Below are positions 1 through 4,252 of a DNA stretch of 5,525 nucleotides, one piece after another; within the stretch, counting starts at the first letter, position 1, and every line of letters starts with the position of its first letter. A program made the position numbers and the translations under genes. Origin of the DNA: Chloroflexota bacterium. GTDB taxonomy: Bacteria > Chloroflexota > Dehalococcoidia > Lucifugimonadales > Australimonadaceae. Below the pieces are notes generated by a model, which worked only from the letters and a program-made list of their open reading frames with translations, was not told where the DNA came from and did no database searches. The DNA is taken from contig JAPOOH010000335.1 in assembly GCA_026713505.1 (NCBI GenBank), positions 1 to 5,525 of the forward strand, in the 5' to 3' direction.

Positions 1-171
1 GCCCTGGCTGGACGCGACGATGGCCGCCTTGCCCTGCCGGTTCATCGCCCAGACGCGCTCGTCCAGCGTTCGCACGAGGAGCATGGTGGCGTAGATGTCC
101 AGCAGGTCCTCTGTGGTCAGCGCATCTGCCGTCGCATCGGGGAGGTGGGTCTGCAGTTCCGCATCTGCCAT
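1..171 (-). CDS. Thiamine-diphosphate 2-oxoacid dehydrogenase E1 component, alpha subunit (N-terminus only)
   Basis: Reading the minus strand from ATG at 171 gives 57 codons running off the left edge of the window. The piece around residues 23-57 contains EDLLDIYATMLLVRTLDERV, then NRQGKAAIVASSQG. This is the typical opening of E1 alpha subunits of pyruvate, branched-chain 2-oxoacid or acetoin dehydrogenases, where the RxxDER and RQGK elements precede the thiamine-diphosphate site. The enzyme decarboxylates a 2-oxoacid and passes the acyl group to the E2 lipoyl domain. The RQGKAAIV..SQG wording leans toward branched-chain or acetoin types, but the substrate cannot be settled from 57 residues. 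No Shine-Dalgarno lies before the ATG. A GTG eight codons upstream (190-192) is an alternative start, directly after an in-frame stop. The gene is divergent from thiI. Confidence 0.85.
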   Translation of the reverse strand, partial: MADAELQTHLPDATADALTTEDLLDIYATMLLVRTLDERVWAMNRQGKAAIVASSQG

Positions 172-180
172 CGCACGTCG

Positions 181-186
181 ATTATC
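181..186 (-). promoter_or_regulatory. Possible -10 box for a leaderless E1 alpha transcript
   Basis: On the minus strand GATAAT (5/6 to TATAAT) ends nine bases before the ATG at 171. A transcript starting about seven bases after it would begin almost at the start codon, and this would explain the missing Shine-Dalgarno. No convincing -35 hexamer is seen 16-18 bases upstream. This is inference from one hexamer. Confidence 0.3.
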
Positions 187-311
187 CCACACTCACAGCC
201 CTGAGCCACGCGAGATACGGGACGTTTTAGGCGCATTCCGCACGCCTGCCCGCGTGGCCCAGGTTGCGGCGTCAGCAAGTGCGCGCTGCACACGGACGCT
301 TCTCCGAGAGG

Positions 312-358
312 ATGTTGCGCGCTGAAGCGCGGACTCCGCCTCTGGCTGCGCTCAACAT
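312..358. repeat. MITE-like/REP-like element with terminal inverted repeats
   Basis: ATGTTGCGCGC (312-322) is the inverse complement of GCGCTCAACAT (348-358) with one mismatch. Inside the left arm CGCGCT (318-323) can also pair with AGCGCG (326-331) across a two-base gap. The right end, CTGCGCTCAACATGACA (346-362), resembles 1793-1808 downstream of thiI, which suggests a dispersed family. The element has no coding capacity. Confidence 0.5.
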
Positions 359-384
359 GACAACCTCGTCCCTACCCTTGCCCC

Positions 385-401
385 GTGCGCGAATCGCGCA
401 C
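385..401. repeat. Perfect palindrome 7-3-7
   Basis: GTGCGCG (385-391), AAT spacer, CGCGCAC (395-401). A second small inverted repeat follows, TGACC (405-409) with GGTCA (414-418). They could form an operator or simply be repeat DNA. No partner regulator is visible, so no function is assigned. Confidence 0.4.
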
Positions 402-420
402 GTCTGACCTGACGGTCACT

Positions 421-448
421 CTGGATTCCCGCTTTCGCGGGAATGACG
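421..448. repeat. Dispersed hairpin repeat of the ATTCCCGC/GCGGGAAT type
   Basis: ATTCCCGC (425-432), loop TTTC, GCGGGAAT (437-444), flanked by CTGG and GACG. Hairpins with ATTCCCGC..GCGGGAAT arms are widespread intergenic repeats in many bacteria, and the Neisseria dRS3-type repeats have comparable arms. There is no T-run after it, so I do not call it a terminator. Confidence 0.6.
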
Positions 449-521
449 AAGGAAAACGGGGGCTGAAGGCTGCGCGGTTGCACATTAGAGCGCGGGAACG
501 ACGGGGCTGCGCACTGACCGC

Positions 522-527
522 TACAAT
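522..527 (+). promoter_or_regulatory. Possible -10 box of thiI
   Basis: TACAAT (5/6 to TATAAT) lies 24 bases before the GTG start of thiI, leaving room for a short leader with the Shine-Dalgarno at 539-544. The region 16-18 bases upstream has no good -35 match, so the call rests on the hexamer and its position. Confidence 0.35.
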
Positions 528-551
528 CATCCGCGGACAGGAGGGCGAGGG

Positions 552-1733
552 GTGCAACAGCCGCGTGACGTGCTCGTCCGGTTCCATGAGATCGGGCTGA
601 AGGGAAAGAACCAGCCGATGTTCGTGCGACGCCTCGTCGAGAACCTCGAACGGGCGACCGCGGGGCTCGGCGTCGAACGCGTCTGGGCGACGCGCATGCT
701 GGTGCGGATGCGCCTCGCGCCGGAGGCGGACTGGGAGTCCGTCCGGGCGCGGACGGCGACGGTGTTCGGCGCGGTGAAGTTCAGCCTCGCGGCACGCACC
801 GAGCCCGAGTACGGCACCATCTCCGCCCTGCTCAGCGAGACCGCGCAGGCGCGGTCCTTCTCGACCTTCCGCATCTCCGCCAACCGGACGGACAAGACGT
901 TCCCGCTCACGTCCCATGACCTCAACGTGCGCCTCGGGGACGAGATACGGGAGGCCTCAGGCGCGCGGGTCGACCTGTCGCACCCCGAGGCCGACTTCCG
1001 CGTCGAAGTCGGACGCGACGACGCGTTCGTCTACACCGACGACCAGCGGGGCGCGGGCGGGTTGCCCGTGGGCACCGGCGGCAGGGTCGCGGTGATGATG
1101 TCGGGCGGCATCGACTCGCCCGTCGCGGCATGGCGCATGATGCGGCGCGGCTGCAAGGCCGTGCTCGTGCACTTCCACTCCTTCCCGCTCGTCGAGGGCC
1201 GCTCGCGGGACAAGGCGAAGGAGCTCGCCGAGTCGCTCAACGGCTGGCAGTACGACACGCGCCTCCACCTCGTGCCGTTCGCCGACGTGCAGCGCCGCGT
1301 GATACTGGAGGTGCCCGGCCCGCTGCGCGTCATCGCCTACCGGCGCTTCATGGTGCGCATCGCGGAGGCGATCGGCGTGCGGGAGGGAGCGCAGGCGCTT
1401 GTCACGGGCGAGAGCCTCGGGCAGGTCGGCTCGCAGACGCTCCGGAACATCGCGACGGTGGACGAGGCCGCGTCGATGCCCATCCTCCGCCCGCTCGTCG
1501 GCATGGACAAGAGCGAGATCATCGCCCAGGCGGAGGCAATCGGCACCTTCGAAACGTCCATCCAGCCTGACGAGGACTGCTGCACACTGTTCGTCCCGCG
1601 CTCACCGGCGACCGCCGTGCGGCCGGAGCAGATCGCCGAGCACGAGGCGCAGCTGGACGTGGCTGCGCTCGTTGCGGAGGCCACGGGGGCCGCGGAGGTG
1701 TTCGAATACCACGCGCCGGTGGTGAGTGAATGA
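552..1733 (+). CDS. thiI: tRNA 4-thiouridine synthase (tRNA sulfurtransferase) ThiI, short form without rhodanese domain
   Basis: ThiI adenylates uridine-8 of tRNA and replaces its oxygen with sulfur to give s4U. The start is GTG at 552, supported by AGGAGG at 539-544 with a 7-base spacer. The protein opens with VRFHEIGLKGKN (residues 9-20), the usual N-terminal ferredoxin-like signature, followed by a THUMP RNA-binding region (about 50-165). The PP-loop SGGIDSPVA spans 184-192. Further family motifs are HFHSFP (207-212), TGESLGQV (285-292), RPLVGMDKSEII and DEDCCTLFVPR with adjacent Cys343 and Cys344. At 393 residues it ends soon after this domain and lacks the C-terminal rhodanese domain of E. 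coli ThiI. In short-form ThiI proteins sulfur is thought to come directly from a cysteine desulfurase, and Cys344 is the likely catalytic cysteine. No thiazole-synthesis gene is adjacent, so a tRNA role is most likely. Confidence 0.95.
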   Translation: MQQPRDVLVRFHEIGLKGKNQPMFVRRLVENLERATAGLGVERVWATRMLVRMRLAPEADWESVRARTATVFGAVKFSLAARTEPEYGTISALLSETAQARSFSTFRISANRTDKTFPLTSHDLNVRLGDEIREASGARVDLSHPEADFRVEVGRDDAFVYTDDQRGAGGLPVGTGGRVAVMMSGGIDSPVAAWRMMRRGCKAVLVHFHSFPLVEGRSRDKAKELAESLNGWQYDTRLHLVPFADVQRRVILEVPGPLRVIAYRRFMVRIAEAIGVREGAQALVTGESLGQVGSQTLRNIATVDEAASMPILRPLVGMDKSEIIAQAEAIGTFETSIQPDEDCCTLFVPRSPATAVRPEQIAEHEAQLDVAALVAEATGAAEVFEYHAPVVSE

Positions 1734-1737
1734 ACAT

Positions 1738-1768
1738 CGATGCGCAGGATGGACAGGATGAGGGGTAA
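1738..1768. repeat. Dispersed intergenic repeat with AGGATGGACAGGATG core
   Basis: Just after the thiI stop, GCAGGATGGACAGGATG contains AGGATG twice with a three-base spacer. Similar CAGGATGGACAGGATG strings are familiar to me from intergenic DNA of many environmental bacteria. No hairpin or terminator is visible here. Confidence 0.35.
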
Positions 1769-1780
1769 GGGCTTCCCGAG

Positions 1781-1808
1781 TGATGGTTCGGCGCTGCTCA
1801 GCATGACA
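1781..1808. repeat. Partial copy of the CTCA[A/G]CATGACA repeat
   Basis: CGCTGCTCAGCATGACA (1792-1808) matches the right end of the element near 346-362 with a few differences. It lacks the left inverted-repeat arm seen at 312-322, so it looks like a fragment or diverged copy of the same family. Confidence 0.4.
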
Positions 1809-1828
1809 TCCCCATTCCCCACGCCGCC

Positions 1829-1847
1829 CCCACAGTACCCTCACCCT
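1829..1847. repeat. Left fragment of an interrupted hairpin repeat (target-site left half)
   Basis: CCCACAGTACCCTCACCCT at 1829-1847 is nearly identical to the left part of the intact repeat copy at 4189-4207. The remainder of the repeat is found at 2963-2997, on the other side of the insertion sequence. Joining the two parts restores a normal repeat copy, which places the insertion point at the CT at 1846-1847. Confidence 0.75.
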
Positions 1848-1849
1848 TG

Positions 1850-1855
1850 TATCTT
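1850..1855 (+). promoter_or_regulatory. -10 half of a split circle-junction promoter
   Basis: TATCTT (4/6 to TATAAT) sits two bases inside the left end. In the integrated state the 17-base upstream position holds only C-rich flank, so no promoter exists. When the ends are joined through one CT, TTGACG at 2944-2949 is placed exactly 17 bases upstream. Transcription would start near 1862, at the beginning of the predicted bridge RNA. Confidence 0.55.
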
Positions 1856-1880
1856 CGGAGGGAAGGCGGGGCAGACCGTT

Positions 1881-1887
1881 TCACCCT
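1881..1887 (+). other. Left target guide of the bridge RNA
   Basis: TCACCCT is identical to the seven bases left of and including the CT core at 1841-1847, and to 4201-4207 and 5080-5086. It would pair with the bottom strand of the target. Confidence 0.8.
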
Positions 1888-1905
1888 GGGTTTGAACAAG
1901 GCCGC

Positions 1906-1912
1906 GGGTTAG
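1906..1912 (+). other. Right target guide of the bridge RNA
   Basis: GGGTTAG is the exact reverse complement of CTAACCC at 2963-2969, 4206-4212 and 5085-5091, and would pair with the top strand of the target. Its GGGT can also pair with ACCC of the left guide, because the two halves of the target resemble each other. Confidence 0.8.
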
Positions 1913-1946
1913 CGTGGTCGCCCCGCCTCTCCCATCATAGAGCCCG

Positions 1947-1955
1947 AACAGTTGC
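1947..1955 (+). other. Left donor guide of the bridge RNA
   Basis: AACAGTTGC is a nine-base identity with the right end of the element (2955-2963), which forms the left half of the donor junction in the circular form. Confidence 0.8.
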
Positions 1956-1976
1956 CTGGGCCACCGAGCCCGTATC

Positions 1977-1982
1977 TGCAAG
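1977..1982 (+). other. Right donor guide of the bridge RNA
   Basis: TGCAAG can pair with CTTGTA, made of the CT core and the first four bases of the element (1848-1851), with five Watson-Crick pairs and one G-T wobble. It is the shortest of the four matches and the least certain alone. Confidence 0.6.
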
Positions 1983-1992
1983 GACGGGCTAA

Positions 1993-1998
1993 AGGAGG
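1993..1998 (+). promoter_or_regulatory. Shine-Dalgarno that fixes the transposase start
   Basis: AGGAGG lies four bases before ATG at 2003 and directly follows the last stem of the predicted bridge RNA (ends 1990). An in-frame TTG at 1952 would extend the protein by 17 residues, but it lies inside the donor-binding loop and has no such site, so ATG 2003 is preferred. Confidence 0.75.
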
Positions 1999-2002
1999 AT
2001 CC

Positions 2003-2947
2003 ATGGCTACAGACGCTGCGGTTTTCGTAGGAATCGACGTGTCGAAGGAGTGGGTGGATGTCGCGGTGCGCTGCACGGGAGAAACCTGGCGAGTCAGCCA
2101 AGGCCAAGAAGGGGTAGACACTCTGATTCTCCAGGTCCAGCCCCTGAACCCTCAGTGCGTGGTCATGGAAGCCACCGGGGGCTATGAAATGCCCCTGTCC
2201 ACCGCGCTCGCCGCCGCGGGTATTCCTGTTGCCGTCGTCAACCCGCGTCAGGTTCGCGACTTCGCCCGCTCCCAAGGCAGGCTCGCGAAGACAGACCGTA
2301 TCGATGCCGCTGTGATTGCCCACTTCGGTGAGGTGAGCGGCCTCACTGCTCAACCGCTGGTCCCTGCTGCCGCCCGCGAGCTGGAAGCCCTCGTGAGTCG
2401 CCGTCGGCAGGTCATCCAGATGAGGACGGCCGAGTTGCAGCACCGCCAACGCACACTCCCCGTCATTCAGCACCGGATCGACCGCATCGTGGCTGCCCTC
2501 GAAGAGGAACTGCATGACCTCGACAGTGAGTTGACGCAGCGCTTGCGGGAGAGTCCGTTGTGGCGGGAGCGGGAAGAGCTGCTGCGCAGCGTGCCTGGCA
2601 TCGGGTCGGTGACGGTCTTCAGCCTGATGGCTGACCTGCCGGAACTCGGCTCTCTCGACCGCCGAGAGGCTGCGGCGATTGTGGGCGTCGCGCCACTCAA
2701 CCGGGACAGCGGTAAGTTCAGGGGCTCGCGCAGGTGCTGGGGTGGGCGGGCGCACGTGCGCGCCGCGCTGTACATGGCCACCCTGGTGGGCGTGCGTCAC
2801 AACCCCGTCCTGAGAGCGTTCTATGAGCGGCTTGTGCTGGCTGGCAAGGCGAAGAAGGTGGCCCTCACCGCCTGCATGCGGAAACTGATTACGATTCTTA
2901 ACGCCATGCTCAAGCATCACACCACTTGGAACCCACAAAACGCTTGA
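2003..2947 (+). CDS. IS110-family transposase (bridge-RNA-guided DEDD recombinase)
   Basis: This 314-residue recombinase cuts and rejoins DNA at the ends of its element and at the target. The N-terminal RuvC-like domain (about 6-150) opens with VGIDVSK (Asp12), then VVMEATGGYE (Glu56) and KTDRIDA (Asp98, Asp101), giving the four acidic residues of the DEDD set. A glutamate- and arginine-rich helical stretch (about 140-190) matches the coiled-coil linker. The C-terminal Tnp domain (about 190-285) has the LLRSVPGIG helix-hairpin-helix-like motif and NRDSGKFRGSRRCWGGR, with Ser236 the likely nucleophile by comparison with IS621. Its length is slightly below the common 320-430. No frameshift or stop is seen. 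The stop codon lies within TTGACG, the proposed -35 box of the circle-junction promoter. Translation is likely from the same transcript that carries the bridge RNA. Confidence 0.95.
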   Translation: MATDAAVFVGIDVSKEWVDVAVRCTGETWRVSQGQEGVDTLILQVQPLNPQCVVMEATGGYEMPLSTALAAAGIPVAVVNPRQVRDFARSQGRLAKTDRIDAAVIAHFGEVSGLTAQPLVPAAARELEALVSRRRQVIQMRTAELQHRQRTLPVIQHRIDRIVAALEEELHDLDSELTQRLRESPLWREREELLRSVPGIGSVTVFSLMADLPELGSLDRREAAAIVGVAPLNRDSGKFRGSRRCWGGRAHVRAALYMATLVGVRHNPVLRAFYERLVLAGKAKKVALTACMRKLITILNAMLKHHTTWNPQNA

Positions 2948-2949
2948 CG
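2944..2949 (+). promoter_or_regulatory. -35 half of a split circle-junction promoter
   Basis: TTGACG (5/6 to TTGACA) overlaps the transposase stop codon near the right end. In the joined circle, 15 bases of right end including the CT core plus two bases of left end give a 17-base spacer to TATCTT at 1850-1855. IS621-type elements are known to build a promoter across the joined ends in this way. Confidence 0.55.
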
Positions 2950-2962
2950 CCCAAAACAGTTG

Positions 2963-2997
2963 CTAACCCCAGCCCTCTCCCCTTGTAGGGAGAGGGG
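2963..2997. repeat. Right part of the interrupted CTCTCCC/GGGAGAG hairpin repeat
   Basis: After CTAACCC, the arms CCCTCTCCC (2973-2981) and GGGAGAGGG (2988-2996) flank a six-base loop, CTTGTA. The hairpin matches the copies at 4210-4233 and 5089-5111. Compared with those, six extra bases (CAGCCC, 2970-2975) sit between the CT core region and the stem. No U-rich tail follows. Confidence 0.75.
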
Positions 2998-3056
2998 ACC
3001 AGCGCCGCGCCACGCCCTGGTTCACCCCCATCCCCGCATCAAGTGCAGGGCAGGCT

Positions 3057-3126
3057 CAAGCCCGTCGAGGGAGAAGGAAGGGAATAGGGCTGCGAGGTTC
3101 CTGCCTCCTCAGGAACGACGGGCTTG
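3057..3126. repeat. Long inverted repeat (11 bp arms) enclosing a second hairpin
   Basis: CAAGCCCGTCG (3057-3067) is the perfect reverse complement of CGACGGGCTTG (3116-3126). Between them GTTCCTG (3097-3103) pairs with CAGGAAC (3110-3116) around a six-base loop; the two arms share base 3116, so the structures adjoin. It could be a small non-autonomous element or a folded leader upstream of the aldolase gene. No T-run follows, so a Rho-independent terminator is not supported. Confidence 0.5.
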
Positions 3127-3139
3127 TTAACCGCTGTGT

Positions 3140-3168
3140 TTGACGGGCCATGCGGCCGGTGATAACAA
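3140..3168 (+). promoter_or_regulatory. Possible promoter of the class II aldolase gene
   Basis: TTGACG (3140-3145) resembles a -35 box. Downstream, GATAAC (3161-3166, 15-base spacer) or TAACAA (3163-3168, 17-base spacer) could act as -10. Neither is strong, but the placement about 35 bases before the ATG at 3202 is right for a promoter. Confidence 0.35.
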
Positions 3169-3201
3169 GCGGTGAGTCTCAATAGCCACGGAGGAAACCC
3201 C

Positions 3202-3978
3202 ATGTCACGTGAAATCGACGAAGTCAAACGGGAAGTCGCCATCGCCAACCGCGTCCTGGCGGAGATGGGCCTCGCCACGCACATCCTCGCCTCGCTCGGG
3301 CACGTCAGCATGCGCATCCCCAACCAGCCTGACCTGTTCGTGGTGAAGGGACGCGGCTACGCGACTGACGCCCTGCACGTCGTGCGCCCGGAGGAGATGA
3401 TCGTCGTCGACATGGACGGCAACTTCATCGACGGCCCCAAGGGCACGTCGCAGTGCTACGAGGTCAAGATGCACTCGTGCATCTACCGGGAGCGGCCGGA
3501 CGTGCTCTCCGTCGTCCACACGCACCCCCGCTTCACGAACGTGCTTGGACTGAACGACGTGAAGCTGAAGCCGCTGTCCAACGAGGGGCACCAACTCGTG
3601 CGCAACGACATCCCCGTGTTCCCGCACTCCAAGCTCATCATCACGGAGGTGGACGGCATGCAGGTGGTCGACGCCATCGGCAGCAGCCCCGTCCTCCTGC
3701 TGCGGGGACACGGCGCGGTGACGACGGGGCGCAACATGGAGCAGTCCGTGATGAACATGCTGCACCTTGAGGAGCAGTCGCGCCTCAACTGGGTCGCGCT
3801 GGCGGCGTTCGGGCCAGACTACAAGGGCATCCCGGACGAGAGCATGGACGAGTTCGCCGTGGGCCAGGCGGCGATGCGCGAGGCGCCGCACCTCGCGCGG
3901 CCACTCGCCAACATGCCCCCGATCCCGATGGGCGGCGTCTGGAAGTACTACACGGAGCTTGTGAGCAAGGACCTGTAG
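3202..3978 (+). CDS. Class II aldolase/adducin-family protein (metal-dependent aldolase or decarboxylase)
   Basis: This 258-residue protein belongs to the family that includes fuculose-1-phosphate aldolase, ribulose-5-phosphate 4-epimerase and several decarboxylases, all using a Zn or Mn ion to stabilise an enediolate. The metal site is complete: His106 and His108 in VVHTHPRF, and His170 in LLLRGHGAVTTGRN. Glu87 (QCYEVKMH) aligns with the usual catalytic or metal-binding acid. GHVSMRIP (33-40) matches the early G(N/H)xSxR substrate motif and RPEEMIVVDMDG (62-73) the next conserved strand pair. ATG 3202 is chosen because GGAGG (3190-3194) lies seven bases upstream; a GTG at 3172 would add ten residues without such a site. 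It heads a co-directional set with the crotonase and CoA-transferase. A HMPDdc-like decarboxylase is as possible as an aldolase, and the substrate is unknown. Confidence 0.88.
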   Translation: MSREIDEVKREVAIANRVLAEMGLATHILASLGHVSMRIPNQPDLFVVKGRGYATDALHVVRPEEMIVVDMDGNFIDGPKGTSQCYEVKMHSCIYRERPDVLSVVHTHPRFTNVLGLNDVKLKPLSNEGHQLVRNDIPVFPHSKLIITEVDGMQVVDAIGSSPVLLLRGHGAVTTGRNMEQSVMNMLHLEEQSRLNWVALAAFGPDYKGIPDESMDEFAVGQAAMREAPHLARPLANMPPIPMGGVWKYYTELVSKDL

Positions 3979-4001
3979 ACGCCGAGGCTTACGTCGAAAA
4001 G

Positions 4002-4160
4002 ATGAAACGGCTGCAACTTCCGATGGACACCACCGACCCGGAGGTCTGGCTGGAGCGCATGAACACCGACAGGTCCGAGATCATCTGGGAGAAGATGGAC
4101 CGGCTGGGGATCACCGAGCAGGACATCACTGACGCGATCGAGTGGGCGCGGCGAGGTTGA
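4002..4160 (+). CDS. Small uncharacterised protein of 52 residues
   Basis: An ATG at 4002, 23 bases after the aldolase stop, opens a 52-residue frame ending in TGA at 4158-4160. I do not recognise the family. The product is strongly charged, with VWLERMNTDRSEIIWEKMDR in the middle and GITEQDITDAIEWARRG at the end, and it should be mostly helical. The closing motif resembles helices at the C-termini of some small antitoxin-like proteins, but no toxin gene is adjacent. Third codon positions are almost all G or C after the first few codons, as in the neighbouring genes, which supports real coding. The ribosome binding site is weak. The open frame extends upstream of the ATG into the aldolase end, in a different frame, so a C-terminal remnant of a larger gene is also possible. 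Confidence 0.5.
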   Translation: MKRLQLPMDTTDPEVWLERMNTDRSEIIWEKMDRLGITEQDITDAIEWARRG

Positions 4161-4190
4161 TAGTCGATGCGCATCCCATCCGCACCACCC

Positions 4191-4234
4191 CAGAGTACCC
4201 TCACCCTAACCCTCTCCCCTTGTAGGGAGAGGGG
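4191..4234. repeat. Intact CTCTCCC/GGGAGAG hairpin repeat with unoccupied IS target
   Basis: The unit reads CAGAGTACCCTCACCCTAAC and continues with CCCTCTCCC (4210-4218), loop CTTGTA, GGGAGAGGG (4225-4233). It contains TCACCCTAACCC (4201-4212), the full 12-base target read by both target guides of the IS, with the CT core at 4206-4207. It lies in the leader of the crotonase gene. Confidence 0.75.
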
Positions 4235-4252
4235 AACGAGCAAGGCCTCCCC

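Larger units (their letters stand above)
172..551. other. Intergenic region between divergent genes, no credible CDS
   Basis: This 380-base gap separates the leftward E1 alpha gene from rightward thiI. The part 187-307 shows no recognisable signal. The part 308-448 is occupied by the repeat and palindromes listed separately. Open frames crossing it run through the repeats and have no ribosome binding site or recognisable protein, so I call none. Confidence 0.6.
1861..1992 (+). ncRNA. Predicted bridge RNA of the IS110 element (target-binding and donor-binding loops)
   Basis: Two stem-loops are visible. The first is closed by AGGCGGGGC (1864-1872) with GCCCCGCCT (1920-1928), continued by GACC (1874-1877) with GGTC (1916-1919) around a bulged A. 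Inside it TCACCCT (1881-1887) equals the left target and GGGTTAG (1906-1912) is complementary to the right target CTAACCC. The second is closed by AGCCCG (1941-1946) with CGGGCT (1985-1990), with an inner GGGC/GCCC hairpin (1958-1961, 1968-1971). Inside it AACAGTTGC (1947-1955) equals the element's right end (2955-2963). TGCAAG (1977-1982) pairs with CTTGTA, the core plus left end, with one wobble. This order (left target, right target, left donor, right donor guide) is that of the IS621 bridge RNA, which directs the recombinase to target and donor DNA. The 5' end is inferred from the junction promoter; the 3' end is uncertain. Confidence 0.85.
1848..2964 (+). mobile_element. IS110-family insertion sequence, about 1.12 kb, with CT core at both ends
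   Basis: The element interrupts a dispersed repeat: the flanks TCACCCT (1841-1847) and CTAACCC (2963-2969) overlap on a shared CT and rebuild TCACCCTAACCC, which occurs uninterrupted at 4201-4212 and 5080-5091. There are no obvious terminal inverted repeats and no target duplication beyond the CT dinucleotide, as known for IS110 elements with IS621-type recombination. It has a 155-base non-coding left end, one transposase gene, and only about 15 bases after the transposase stop codon. A long left end and a minimal right end are the IS110-subgroup arrangement; IS1111 elements have the RNA at the right end. The exact edges are set by the CT core, with an uncertainty of one or two bases. The transposase frame and motifs are intact, so the element may be functional. 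Confidence 0.88.

Noticed and set aside
372..917. 181-codon minus-strand frame over the thiI start and the upstream repeats
   Set aside because: It translates the ATTCCCGC hairpin repeat and the antisense of thiI, and has no ribosome binding site or domain.
1952..2002. TTG-initiated 17-residue extension of the transposase
   Set aside because: The TTG lies within the left donor guide of the bridge RNA; AGGAGG before ATG 2003 and the usual family N-terminus (short run before GIDVSK) favour the later start.
1841..2938. 365-codon open frame on the minus strand across the whole insertion sequence
   Set aside because: It is antisense to a transposase with intact motifs, has no recognisable domain, and passes through the bridge RNA; long antisense frames are common in GC-rich DNA.
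2973..2996. CTCTCCC/GGGAGAG hairpins as Rho-independent terminators
   Set aside because: None of the three copies is followed by a T-run, they occur in leaders as well as after genes, and they belong to a dispersed repeat family.
3205..3891. 228-codon minus-strand frame opposite the aldolase
   Set aside because: It is a shadow of the aldolase; its composition (very rich in His, Val and Asp) reflects the complementary codons.
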